Assembly (NCBI GenBank): GCA_947259375.1
Contig: CAMYLZ010000017.1
Location: 1-64,000, forward strand
Source of the DNA: an uncultured Parvularculaceae bacterium
GTDB taxonomy: Bacteria; Pseudomonadota; Alphaproteobacteria; Caulobacterales; Parvularculaceae
DNA length: 64,000 nucleotides
Reading direction: 5' to 3'
Positions 15,726 to 24,249 of the stretch are shown here, in pieces; within the stretch, counting starts at the first letter, position 1; the number at the start of each line of letters is the position of its first letter. The translations under genes and the position numbers were made by a program. Below the pieces are notes generated by a model. That model had not been told where the DNA came from. It worked only from the letters and a program-made list of their open reading frames with translations, and did no database searches.

Positions 15726-15788
15726 CTTTAATATATTCTGACTTCGCTGCTCAGTATAGCAATTCAGAAATCGAAGACTAGCCGAAAC
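15687..15788 (-). CRISPR. Minimal one-spacer type II-C-like array
   Basis: Minus strand: a 36-nt repeat at 15788-15753, beginning GTTTCGGCTAG and ending GAATTGCTATACT, then exactly 30 nt (15752-15723), then a second 36-nt unit at 15722-15687. The second unit matches 19 of the first 26 bases, including the ten-base core GATTTCTGAA, and decays at its 3' end as terminal repeats do. 36-nt repeats with 30-nt spacers are the type II-C norm. TGCTATACT at the repeat end is an extended -10 box, like the repeat-borne promoters known in Neisseria arrays. With only two units this could be a decayed array or a fixed guide locus. Confidence 0.6.
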
Positions 15789-15835
15789 TGTTATTTTGGT
15801 ACTTTTTCTTCTGTCGCCGGTGTAACAGTTTCGGC
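15781..15835. repeat. 13-bp perfect inverted repeat at the array leader side
   Basis: GCCGAAACTGTTA (15781-15793) and TAACAGTTTCGGC (15823-15835) with a 29-nt loop. Eight bases of the inner arm are the 5' end of the first repeat, so a transcript entering the array could fold this repeat against its leader. Confidence 0.7.
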
Positions 15836-15945
15836 GCAGCGCGCCAACCGCGCGCCCTCAAAAACCCGCATGCCGCAGGCCGGACGGAACTTGTCGCCCC
15901 GCCACTAGCTCGCGCGCTTATTGCCCGATTGGTCCGGAAAAATCA

Positions 15946-16020
15946 TGGTGGGCGCGGCTGGGTTCGAACCAGCGACCCCTACGGTGTGAACGTAGTGCTC
16001 TCCCACTGAGCTACGCGCCC
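15946..16020 (-). tRNA. tRNA-Val(CAC)
   Basis: Minus-strand cloverleaf: acceptor GGGCGCG with CGCGCCC, anticodon arm CTACG-TTCACAC-CGTAG giving CAC, T arm GCTGG-TTCGAAC-CCAGC, discriminator A and encoded CCA. tRNA genes are frequent integration sites, relevant to the adjacent solitary cas9, though no integrase is visible. Confidence 0.95.
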
Positions 16021-16079
16021 GAAGCCCGCGCATCTTTGCAGGCGTTCGAACGCTGTACATAGCGCGCCGGCGCGCGCCG

Positions 16080-17249
16080 TCAAGCGACGGTTCGGCGCGG
16101 CTCGGCAATCGCCTCCGCGCCTTGCGTTGCGCGCACCCGCGCTGACGGCAGGGTGAACACGGCGCGCGTGCCCTCTTCAACGGTCGAATCGAGACGGAAG
16201 GTCCCGCCATGCGCATCGGCGATCGCGCGCACCAGCGGCAGCCCGAGGCCAAGCCCCTCGCGCGAGCGCCGTTTTGACATGTCGAGCTGCGCGAACGGAG
16301 CAGAAATCTCCTCCACCCGCCCCTGGTTGATGCCCGGACCGTTATCCTTGACGATAACCGCCAGGTCGCCTGTCCGGGTAACCGCTGCGCCAATAAAAAT
16401 CTTGACGCCTTTGGGCGAAAATTTGATCGCATTCTCGACCAGCTTGCAAATGGCGCGCGAGACGAGCGTGCGATCGCAGGTCAGCTCCACATCATCCGAC
16501 GCGACCCGCAACACAGCTTGGGCTTCCGCCGCCGCAAGCGGCTTTTCAAGGCAGTCCATCGCCTCTTCAACGACGCTGCGCAAGCCGACATCAACCTCGT
16601 TCAACACGACCGGGCCGGAACGCGCGTCGGAGGCAAGCAGCATGTCGGAAACTGAATTCAACAGGCGACGGCCGCTATCAACGATATAGTCGGCATATTC
16701 CCGGTGCAGGTTGTCCTTTTGCTTTTCGCATTGCTCGGCGATGATCTGACCGAATCCGATGATCGCATTCAGCGGCGTCCGGAGCTCATGACTCATGACG
16801 GACATGAGATTATCCTTGAACCGGGAGCCCGCCTCAGCCTGGTCGCGCGCCTGCTTCAACGCCTTACGGTCGTCATGAGCGCGCAATACGAATTTCACCG
16901 CATGATGGAAAAGCGGCCAGTTCACGGGCTTGACGAGGAACGATGTCGCGCCGGCGGCAAACGCCTCCTCCACCGCCTCGCTGCTATCGCTCGAGGTGAT
17001 GACCATCACCGGCGTTTCGCTGATCGCCGGATCCTTGCGAATGGCCCGGGTCAGTGCAAACCCGTCCATCACCGGCATGTCGATATCGGAAACGACCAGC
17101 GAAGCGCCAAATTCACGCAACGCCTTCAGCGCTTCGGCGCCGTCCACCGCCTCGCGCACCCGATAGCCGGCCTCACGCAGCTTCGCTCCGGCCAATTCGC
17201 GCATCACCGGATCATCATCGGCAAGTATTATCTCAATATCTGCTTCCAC
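16080..17249 (-). CDS. Response regulator-histidine kinase hybrid (REC-HisKA-HATPase)
   Basis: A 389-residue cytoplasmic kinase without membrane segments. N-terminal receiver: IILADDDPVMRELAGAKLRE, phospho-Asp in LVVSDIDMPVMDGF, Lys in SFLVKPVNW. Kinase: MSHELRTPLNAIIGFGQIIAE carries the phospho-His, then N box KLVENAIKFSPKG and G box VKDNGPGINQG and REGLGLGLPLVRAIADAHGG. I chose GTG at 17249, preceded by GGAGGGAG; the TTG at 17267 would put that ribosome site inside the gene. Input and output partners unknown; a second kinase starts divergently at 17426. Confidence 0.85.
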   Translation of the reverse strand: MEADIEIILADDDPVMRELAGAKLREAGYRVREAVDGAEALKALREFGASLVVSDIDMPVMDGFALTRAIRKDPAISETPVMVITSSDSSEAVEEAFAAGATSFLVKPVNWPLFHHAVKFVLRAHDDRKALKQARDQAEAGSRFKDNLMSVMSHELRTPLNAIIGFGQIIAEQCEKQKDNLHREYADYIVDSGRRLLNSVSDMLLASDARSGPVVLNEVDVGLRSVVEEAMDCLEKPLAAAEAQAVLRVASDDVELTCDRTLVSRAICKLVENAIKFSPKGVKIFIGAAVTRTGDLAVIVKDNGPGINQGRVEEISAPFAQLDMSKRRSREGLGLGLPLVRAIADAHGGTFRLDSTVEEGTRAVFTLPSARVRATQGAEAIAEPRRTVA

Positions 17250-17425
17250 GTTTACTTCTCCCTCCAAGGCGCGCGGCAGTGGAATGCCTGACGCCAGCCT
17301 GCATTAACGCAAAATTATGTTAACAATCAATTTTCACGCGCGGCGTCGGTCGATAGAAATCAATTTTCAAGCAATTACTTGCATGGTGGCGAACAGTTTC
17401 TTGTTGTCGAACCCGAATTGGCCAA

Positions 17426-20200
17426 ATGGCGAAAAGCTCTAAATCGTTACGGAACAGGCTGACGACACTGGTTGTCGCAGCCGTTTTCGGCGCAGTCGGC
17501 CTGACCACCGCCTCTTCAATCTGGCGCGAGGTCTCGCAATTCACCGATGACCGGCAAACCGAGCTTACCGCGACCGCCACCGTATTCGCCTCGACGATCG
17601 CCGAACCGGTAAAACGCGGCGAAGTAACGGCGCTCGGCGCACTGGCCGCCGTCACCCGCGCGCCGATGATTGAATATGCGCGTATCGAGGCGCCCAATGG
17701 CGTTCTGATCGCGGAGATGGGCGATGCCGGCGCACAGGCCGAAAGCGCCGTGCAGGAATATATCCGCGAATATTTGCCGCAAGACGCCGCCCTCAAAATG
17801 CTCACGGCACGATCCTTCAAAGCCGCGGCGCCGATTGTCGACGGCGATGAAACGATTGGCGTCTTGACCATTTTCGCCAGCACGCAATCGCTATCAACCC
17901 GGATCGGCGTCATGCTTTATGATGCGTTTGTTGCGGCGATTTTCACCGGCGGCATCGGCGTCCTGATAACGCTGAAATTCCAGCGCGCCGTCACCGAGCC
18001 GATCCTGTCGCTCGCCCGGGTCATGAAGCGCGTGCGCGAATCCGGCGATTTCAGCGTACGCGCCGAACCCGCAGGCGATGATGAAACGGCGCAACTGGTG
18101 GCAACTTTCAACACCATGCTCGACCAAATACAAGAACGCGATCACAAGCTGCGCGCCCACCAGCTCAATTTGAAGAAAACCGTCGAGCGAAAAACCCTGC
18201 AATTGCGCAAGGCCAAAGAGGCCGCCGAAGCCGCCAATATGGCCAAGTCCGATTTCCTCGCGACGATGAGCCATGAAATTCGCACGCCCATGAACGGCAT
18301 GCTCGCCATGGCGGATCTTTTGAACAAGGCGCGGCTCGCGCCGCAGCAAAAACGCTATGCCGAGGTCATCGCCAAATCCGGGCAGAGCCTCCTGGCCATC
18401 ATCAATGACATTCTCGACTTCTCAAAGATCGAAGCAGGCCGGCTGGAATTCGAAAAGATCGCGGTGCGGCCGGCCGATATTGTAAACGAGGTGGTGAGCC
18501 TGTTCTGGGAGCGCGCGGCGGCGAAGGGCATCGACCTTGCCGCATATGTCGCGCCCAACACCCCTGAAGAGATCGAAGGCGACCCAGTGCGGATCAGCCA
18601 AGTAGTCTCCAATCTCGTCAATAATGCATTGAAATTCACCCAGGAAGGCCATGTGATCGTCGCGGTCGCGTGCAAGCCTTGCAAACCCGGCGTCAAAGAA
18701 AACAATCGCGAACGAAGCATCGAATTTTCCGTGGCCGACACCGGCGTCGGCATTGCCCCGGAAAAGCAGTCAGCAATATTCGAAGCCTTTTCGCAGGCTG
18801 ACCAAACCACAACGCGCAAATTCGGCGGCACCGGGCTGGGGCTGGCCATCAGCCGCCGCCTCGTGGAAGCCATGGGCGGCGCCATCGGTCTTGAAAGCAC
18901 GCCCGGCGACGGCGCGCGCTTTTTCTTCGGCGTGCCCACTGTTGAAATTCACCCGCCGCTCAATGTCCGCAAGGTTGAGGGCGAAAAACGCGCCATTATC
19001 GCAATTGACGGCGACGCAACAGCAAAGATGCTCGCCCGCTATATTCGCGAAACGGGCGTCATTCCGCACATTGTCGACCAGGGCGCGCCAATGGGCCCGC
19101 ATATCGCTTATGCCGATATGATCTTCGCATCGGTGGCGTTTTTCGAAGCCTATCAAAGATCAATCGACAAGGGCGCCGCACAGTGGATCCCCGCCCGCAT
19201 ATGCGTGTGCGAGCTTGGCGAAACCAAGTCGGAACAGCTTCTCGAAAGCGGCGTCGTCGAAGACATATTAATGTCGCCAATATCGCGGCAAGACGTATTG
19301 CAACAGGTCGACCGCATTCTTGACGACAAGATGCGCGGCCCGTCCGCCTTGCAGGAAACGCACAATACCGGCTCATCGCTGGTCGCGTTCAACGGCCAGC
19401 ATGTGCTCGCTGCCGATGACAGCGCCGTCAATCGTGAAGTCGTACGAGAAGCCCTGCGCCGCCTCAATCTCAAGGTGACGCTCGCATCGGACGGCCGCCA
19501 GGCGACGCATCTGGCGCAAACAAGGCATTTCGATCTCATCCTCATGGATTGCTCGATGCCCGAGATGGACGGTTTTGAAGCGACCCAGGCCATCCGCGCG
19601 CTTGAGAACCAGTGCAAACGACCGCGCACGCCGATCATCGCCCTTTCCGCGCATGTGGCCGGCAGCAGCGATAAATGGCGCAGCGTCGGCATGGACAATT
19701 ATCTGACAAAGCCGTTCACCATCGCCTCGCTCGCGGCGGCGCTGGGCGAATTTCTGGAATTTGCGGACGGACCAGCGGCGCAGGCGGACGAATCCGCTTG
19801 CGAAAACGAAACGAGCGGCCCGGCGCCCGCCGACCAATGCGCGGCCCCATTCGACAGGGACGTACTCGAACAGATCAGGCAAATGCAACCGGACCTGCCG
19901 TTTCGCGCGCTGAGCCTTTTCAACGAACATGCGCGCGAAGCGATGCGCAAACTCGCCGCACAGATCAAAACCGGCGACCAGGAGAACATCGCAAAAGCAG
20001 CCCATGCCCTTAAATCCATGAGCGTCAATGTCGGCGCGCGCCAGCTCGGCGAGGCGTGCAAGGCGCTTGAATTGCGCGCGCGCGAGGGCGCTCCCGTCGC
20101 TGAACTGTCGACCTTGTCGAAAGACGTTGTCCGCACCTATCGCGAAGCCCAGGCCGCACTTCCCGGTATTGCCGCAGAATACAAATCCGCCGCAGCCTGA
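17426..20200 (+). CDS. Hybrid sensor kinase (TM-HAMP-HisKA-HATPase-REC-Hpt), BarA-like
   Basis: A 924-residue multistep phosphorelay kinase. Membrane segment about residues 12-32, an extracytoplasmic region of about 130 residues, second membrane segment about 166-188, HAMP, coiled coil, then HisKA SHEIRTPMNGML with His283, HATPase LVNNALKFTQEG and GGTGLGLAISRRLVEAMGG, a degenerate receiver-like part, a true receiver VLAADDSAVNREVV with LILMDCSMPEMDGF, and a C-terminal Hpt KAAHALKSMSVNVG. This order is that of BarA/GacS. The sensed signal is unknown. It ends four bases from the convergent XRE gene. Confidence 0.9.
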   Translation: MAKSSKSLRNRLTTLVVAAVFGAVGLTTASSIWREVSQFTDDRQTELTATATVFASTIAEPVKRGEVTALGALAAVTRAPMIEYARIEAPNGVLIAEMGDAGAQAESAVQEYIREYLPQDAALKMLTARSFKAAAPIVDGDETIGVLTIFASTQSLSTRIGVMLYDAFVAAIFTGGIGVLITLKFQRAVTEPILSLARVMKRVRESGDFSVRAEPAGDDETAQLVATFNTMLDQIQERDHKLRAHQLNLKKTVERKTLQLRKAKEAAEAANMAKSDFLATMSHEIRTPMNGMLAMADLLNKARLAPQQKRYAEVIAKSGQSLLAIINDILDFSKIEAGRLEFEKIAVRPADIVNEVVSLFWERAAAKGIDLAAYVAPNTPEEIEGDPVRISQVVSNLVNNALKFTQEGHVIVAVACKPCKPGVKENNRERSIEFSVADTGVGIAPEKQSAIFEAFSQADQTTTRKFGGTGLGLAISRRLVEAMGGAIGLESTPGDGARFFFGVPTVEIHPPLNVRKVEGEKRAIIAIDGDATAKMLARYIRETGVIPHIVDQGAPMGPHIAYADMIFASVAFFEAYQRSIDKGAAQWIPARICVCELGETKSEQLLESGVVEDILMSPISRQDVLQQVDRILDDKMRGPSALQETHNTGSSLVAFNGQHVLAADDSAVNREVVREALRRLNLKVTLASDGRQATHLAQTRHFDLILMDCSMPEMDGFEATQAIRALENQCKRPRTPIIALSAHVAGSSDKWRSVGMDNYLTKPFTIASLAAALGEFLEFADGPAAQADESACENETSGPAPADQCAAPFDRDVLEQIRQMQPDLPFRALSLFNEHAREAMRKLAAQIKTGDQENIAKAAHALKSMSVNVGARQLGEACKALELRAREGAPVAELSTLSKDVVRTYREAQAALPGIAAEYKSAAA

Positions 20201-20204
20201 TGAG

Positions 20205-20861
20205 TCAGTGCACGCGAATGGAAACGCGCACGCAACCGATTATCGCGACATCGCCTCTTACCATGATCGTCGGGTGGCCGACCTCGTTAGACGACGGCTC
20301 GAGCCTTGGCGGATCTGCACGCCAGCGCCGCACGACCGGCGTTTCACTGACATGGGCGAGACAATATTCCCCGTCATCGGGTTTGCAGTCTTCGTAATCG
20401 ATAACCACCAGCGTGTCCGGCAAGAAAGCGAGATTGACAGCCGGATCGTTGATAAAAACCGCCAACAGCTTTGCAGGGCCCAGCGTCACCGGAATATAGT
20501 CCTCAGCGACTGTGTGCGGATCGGCGGAAGGATCGCGCGCGAACAGCGCCGCCGTCCGTAAACTGACGACCGGCACATGCCGCACGGGGCGGCGGATATA
20601 CGCCGCCCCGGCATGCTTGTCGCTTTCCGCGATCGACCGGTCGCCGGCCGCGAGCCAGTCCAGCGGCGCCTCAAGCGCATCGGCGAGCTTGGCGAGCGTC
20701 AGCCGGCGCGGATCATGAACCCCGCTTTCCCAATTAGCGATCGCCGGCTGGCTCACGCCGACCCGGCTGGCCAGATCAGACTGGCTAAGGCCGCGTGATT
20801 TGCGCGCCTGCCTGATTCGCTCGCCAATGGACCGGGCGGCGGCGGCGTGGGTCATTTCCAT
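20205..20861 (-). CDS. XRE-family regulator with S24/LexA-like C-terminal domain
   Basis: A 218-residue regulator. Helix-turn-helix: RIRQARKSRGLSQSDLASRV and GVSQPAIANWESGVHDPRRL. The C-terminal half resembles the peptidase S24 fold (VFINDPAVNLAFLPDTLVVIDYED then DDGEYCLAHV), but the GxSM serine motif is replaced by NDPAVN, so self-cleavage is unlikely. A CI-like repressor whose C-domain serves for dimerisation is the simplest reading. The ATG follows AAGG. A palindrome 16 bp upstream suggests autoregulation. No phage genes surround it. Confidence 0.8.
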   Translation of the reverse strand: MEMTHAAAARSIGERIRQARKSRGLSQSDLASRVGVSQPAIANWESGVHDPRRLTLAKLADALEAPLDWLAAGDRSIAESDKHAGAAYIRRPVRHVPVVSLRTAALFARDPSADPHTVAEDYIPVTLGPAKLLAVFINDPAVNLAFLPDTLVVIDYEDCKPDDGEYCLAHVSETPVVRRWRADPPRLEPSSNEVGHPTIMVRGDVAIIGCVRVSIRVH

Positions 20862-20876
20862 GATTCAACCTTCATT

Positions 20877-20893
20877 TATAAGCTTGACTTATA
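20877..20893. promoter_or_regulatory. Palindromic operator candidate of the XRE gene
   Basis: TATAAG-CTTGA-CTTATA, a perfect 6-bp inverted repeat with five-base centre, 16 bp before the ATG at 20861 and overlapping the probable -10. Fits autorepression by the XRE protein. Confidence 0.5.
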
Positions 20894-21091
20894 TTATTAC
20901 CCCAAGCTGCGCTATAAAATTTCCCTCACGTCGAGAAAAATGCGCCCCCAAGCAGAGAAATCGTGAATTTATAACGCGATCAGGGGTAAACTGGCCAGTA
21001 TAAAAAACATTTGAATAGGGCTTGAAAAAATCAGCCTGCCTTATAATCTATATTTCGGTGGAAACGTTCAAATGCTAGATCGGGGTTATTA

Positions 21092-21292
21092 ATGACTGAC
21101 CTGTGCGATCGCGACGGCGCCGGCCGTCTCGCAACAAAAATCCAGGAGTTCTGGCGTAAGCGCGGATTTGATGTCGTCGTCGAAATGAAAGACGAAGGCT
21201 TCGTTTCCACGATGCGATCCGCCCGCACCGATGTGCGCAGCAATATGATTAACGGCATGCCGACGAAATTCGCCAGCGCAGAGGCCGGCTAA
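21092..21292 (+). CDS. Small conserved alphaproteobacterial protein of unknown function
   Basis: A 66-residue protein with KIQEFWRKRGFDVVVEMKDE and a C-terminal TMRSARTDVRSNMINGMP. Small proteins ending in this R-x-DVRSxMxNGxP motif are widespread in alphaproteobacteria, where they are uncharacterised. The hydrophilic composition and lack of signal suggest a cytosolic protein. Its stop overlaps the convergent gph stop by four bases. Confidence 0.7.
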   Translation: MTDLCDRDGAGRLATKIQEFWRKRGFDVVVEMKDEGFVSTMRSARTDVRSNMINGMPTKFASAEAG

Positions 21293-21984
21293 GCCTCTGT
21301 GAGAAGCGCACGCTCAAGCAGCGGCGGAAGCTTCTTGTAATTATCAAAAAGTGCAGCCGCTTCGCTGGCGAGCGTCAACGGGCCATAGCCGAAATCGGCG
21401 ACGAAACAGGGCAGGCCCGCGGCTGCGGCCGCGCGAATATCCGTATCGCTGTCGCCGACAAAAGCGGCGCGGCGCGCGCCGGTTTGCTCCAGGCAAAGCC
21501 GCACCGGCGCGGCATCCGGTTTCGGCGCGCTTGCCGTGTCTGCGCCGACGATCGATCCGAACATCGGCGCAAGCCCTAACGCATCCAGCAATTGCCGCGC
21601 CAGCGCTTCGCGTTTGTTCGTGCAAACGGCGAACGCCGCGCCGCGCGCGCCCAACGTCTCGATCAAAGTCACCACATGATCGAAAGGGCGCGAATGGACG
21701 GCGATGTTGTCTTGATAATGCTCAAGGAACAGCGCCAGCTCGCGGTCCAGCTCCGCGTCGCTCGCCGCCCGCCCGACAGAGAGCTCATAGCCGCGCATAA
21801 TCATCCGCCGCGCGCCATGCCCGACGAGATGGCGCACCGCCTCGCCCGGCACCGGCGCGTGACCGGCGGCGACGAGGGCATGGTTCATGGACGCGGCGAG
21901 ATCCGCCGCCGTATCCACCAGCGTACCGTCCAGATCGAAAACAATCGCCGCCCCGCTGAGATCGGCTCTACCGCCTTGCGTCAT
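21289..21984 (-). CDS. gph: Phosphoglycolate phosphatase (HAD family)
   Basis: A 231-residue HAD hydrolase. Motif I IVFDLDGTLVDTAADLAASM, cap segment VRHLVGHGARRMIMRGY, motif II AVCTNKREALARQLL, motif III/IV KPDAAPVRLCLEQTG then AAFVGDSDTDIRAAAAAGL. These fit Gph, which removes 2-phosphoglycolate from DNA repair or oxygenase reactions, although other phosphosugars are possible in this family. I start at ATG 21984 with AAGGGCG upstream; the longer frame to 22344 runs over the glmU start and lacks similarity. Confidence 0.85.
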   Translation of the reverse strand: MTQGGRADLSGAAIVFDLDGTLVDTAADLAASMNHALVAAGHAPVPGEAVRHLVGHGARRMIMRGYELSVGRAASDAELDRELALFLEHYQDNIAVHSRPFDHVVTLIETLGARGAAFAVCTNKREALARQLLDALGLAPMFGSIVGADTASAPKPDAAPVRLCLEQTGARRAAFVGDSDTDIRAAAAAGLPCFVADFGYGPLTLASEAAALFDNYKKLPPLLERALLTEA

Positions 21985-22129
21985 GTGTTCGCCCTTATTT
22001 CGTGTTAACCGCCGCGCGCCCACGCGAATCGCGCCAGATCTTTTTCGCAGAAGGCATAGTCCCTTTTGCTTCAAATATGATAGATGCGCCCCAAGCACGC
22101 CAACTGCGAGAAAAATCAAAGGCGCCAAA

Positions 22130-23485
22130 ATGAGCAAGTCACCGATCGGAGCGATTATCCTGGCCGCAGGGCACGGCACGCGCATGAAATCGGCGCGCCC
22201 CAAAGTGCTGCATGAAATTGGCGGCCGCGCAATGATCGCCCATGTGATCGACGCCGCCGCCGCCCTCGCACCGGAACGCATGAGCGTCGTCATTGGCGAC
22301 CACGCGCCTGAAGTTGGCGCATTCGCGCAGTCGATCAACGCCAAGATCGCCGTCGCAGTGCAATCGCCGCCGCAAGGGACAGCCCATGCGGTGATGCAGG
22401 CGATGGCGCATCTTGAAGGGTTCGACGGCGCCGTACTCGTGCTTTACGCCGACACACCGCTGATCACGACCAAAACGCTGCATGCGCTCGCCGCCGAAAT
22501 CGCCAATGGCGCGGGCGTTGCCGTGCTCGGCTTCGCGCCGGACGATCCCGGCGCATACGGACGATTGGTGCTTGACGATGATGACGCCCTCGCCGCCATC
22601 GTCGAAGCCAAGGATGCATCGCCCGAAGAACTTGAAATCGGCCTTTGCAATTCCGGCGTCATGGCGATCGACGCGCAGCTATTGAAAAACCGCCTTAACG
22701 ATATAGGCAATGATAACGCCAAGGGCGAGTTTTATCTCACCGACATCGTCGCGCTGGCCCGCGCCGACGGCCGGTCTTGCGCGGTCGTCGAAGGCGAGCC
22801 CGACGAGGTTTTGGGCGTTAATTCCCGTTTCGAACTCGCTGGCGCCGAAGTGGTTTTTCAAGATCGCATGCGCGAGCGCGCCATGCATGAAGGCGCAACG
22901 CTCGCCGATCCGGCGACGGTCTATTTTTCTTACGACACCAAGCTCGGCCAGGATGTGGTGATCGGCCAGCATGTGGTGTTCGGACCGGGCGTCGCCCTCG
23001 CCGACAATGTCGAAATCAAGCCGTTTTCCCATTTAGAGGGCGCGACGGTCGCCGCTGGCGCCAGCATCGGGCCTTATGCGCGGTTGCGCCCCGGCGCAGA
23101 CGTCAAAGACGGTGCGAAAATCGGCAATTTCGTCGAAATCAAGAAGGCGCTCATCGGCGATGGCGCGAAAGTCAGTCACCTGACTTATATTGGCGACGCG
23201 GATGTCGGCGCGGGCGCCAATATCGGCGCCGGGACCATCACCTGCAATTATGACGGCTACGCAAAGCACAAGACCATTATCGGCGAAAACGCCTTCATCG
23301 GTTCGAATTCTTCCCTCGTCGCGCCGGTTTCCATCGGCGACGGCGCCTATGTCGGCTCCGGCTCCGTCATCACCAAGAATGTCGACAAGGACGACCTCGC
23401 CGTCGCACGCGGGCGCCAGAGCGCCATCAAGGGCTGGGCGGCGCGTTTTCGCAAATCGCACACACGAAAAAAACAACAGGACTGA
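22130..23485 (+). CDS. glmU: Bifunctional GlmU (UDP-GlcNAc synthesis)
   Basis: A 451-residue enzyme that acetylates glucosamine-1-phosphate and then uridylates it to UDP-GlcNAc for peptidoglycan and lipopolysaccharide. The uridyltransferase signature IILAAGHGTRMKSARPKVLH is at residues 9-28 with QGTAHAV following. The C-terminal left-handed beta helix has hexapeptide repeats (GPGVALADNVEIKPFSHLEG and onward), with NYDGYAKHKTIIGENAFIGS carrying the acetyltransferase site. Start at 22130 from family alignment. rpiA follows after one base. Confidence 0.97.
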   Translation: MSKSPIGAIILAAGHGTRMKSARPKVLHEIGGRAMIAHVIDAAAALAPERMSVVIGDHAPEVGAFAQSINAKIAVAVQSPPQGTAHAVMQAMAHLEGFDGAVLVLYADTPLITTKTLHALAAEIANGAGVAVLGFAPDDPGAYGRLVLDDDDALAAIVEAKDASPEELEIGLCNSGVMAIDAQLLKNRLNDIGNDNAKGEFYLTDIVALARADGRSCAVVEGEPDEVLGVNSRFELAGAEVVFQDRMRERAMHEGATLADPATVYFSYDTKLGQDVVIGQHVVFGPGVALADNVEIKPFSHLEGATVAAGASIGPYARLRPGADVKDGAKIGNFVEIKKALIGDGAKVSHLTYIGDADVGAGANIGAGTITCNYDGYAKHKTIIGENAFIGSNSSLVAPVSIGDGAYVGSGSVITKNVDKDDLAVARGRQSAIKGWAARFRKSHTRKKQQD

Positions 23486-23486
23486 C

Positions 23487-24182
23487 ATGGACAAGGATCG
23501 CGGCAAGCGCCTCGCCGCCGAGGAAGCGGCGAAACATGTAGAGCGCGGCATGACGCTGGGCCTCGGCACCGGCTCCACCGCCGCGCATTTTGTCGACATC
23601 ATGGGCGTGCGCGTCGCCGAGGGCTGGTCGCTGAAAGGCGTGCCCACATCCGAGGAAACGCGCCGGCAAGCGGAACGCCTTGGCATCGAAATCATAGAAC
23701 CGGACGAGACCACCGTCATCGACCTTGCCGTCGACGGCGCCGACGAAGCCGATCCGAATCTCAATCTCATCAAGGGCGGCGGCGCGGCGTTGTTGCGTGA
23801 AAAAGTCGTCGCCCATGCGGCGAAAAAATTCATCGTCATCGCCGACAAGTCGAAACGCGTCGCCGCGCTCGGCGCATTTCCGCTGCCGGTTGAAATCTCG
23901 CCCTTTGGCTGGGCGCTCACCGTCGCCGCCATCCGCAAGACGCTTGCCGGCCAAGGTTTCGATAAATCTGAACTGACCTTGCGCGCCGCCGACGGCGCCG
24001 CTGTGAAAACCGATGGCGGCAATCTCATCATCGACTGCGCGCTCGCCCGCATCGACGACCCGGCACGCCTCGAAAAAGCGCTCAACGCCATTCCGGGCGT
24101 CATGGAGTGCGGCCTTTTTTGCGCCATGACCGACATGATAATCTATGGCGATGAGGACGGGATCAGCATCGCGGCGCCCTGA
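23487..24182 (+). CDS. rpiA: Ribose-5-phosphate isomerase A
   Basis: A 231-residue RpiA interconverting ribose-5-phosphate and ribulose-5-phosphate. Signatures: MTLGLGTGSTAAHFVD phosphate loop, DLAVDGADEADPNLNLIKGG with the catalytic Asp and Lys region, and LREKVVAHAAKKFIVIADKSK. The ATG at 23487 lies one base after the glmU stop, so the two are cotranscribed. Confidence 0.96.
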   Translation: MDKDRGKRLAAEEAAKHVERGMTLGLGTGSTAAHFVDIMGVRVAEGWSLKGVPTSEETRRQAERLGIEIIEPDETTVIDLAVDGADEADPNLNLIKGGGAALLREKVVAHAAKKFIVIADKSKRVAALGAFPLPVEISPFGWALTVAAIRKTLAGQGFDKSELTLRAADGAAVKTDGGNLIIDCALARIDDPARLEKALNAIPGVMECGLFCAMTDMIIYGDEDGISIAAP

Positions 24183-24249
24183 AAGCCGTGCGTTTTGCTT
24201 AATACCCGCCGGCGCGCTAGCCTGACTTCCACATGACGAGAAGGCGGAC

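Noticed and set aside
15723-15752. Self-target of the spacer inside the window
   Set aside because: Only chance 9-base seed matches (for example near 39090 and 59430) were found by eye; none extends further.
15753-15800. tracrRNA on the plus strand downstream of cas9 (complement of repeat 1)
   Set aside because: No nexus or terminator hairpin follows in the right place, whereas the upstream minus-strand copy has both a -35 and a GC hairpin. Cannot be fully excluded.
20205-20861. Prophage repressor
   Set aside because: No integrase, structural or replication phage genes in the neighbourhood.
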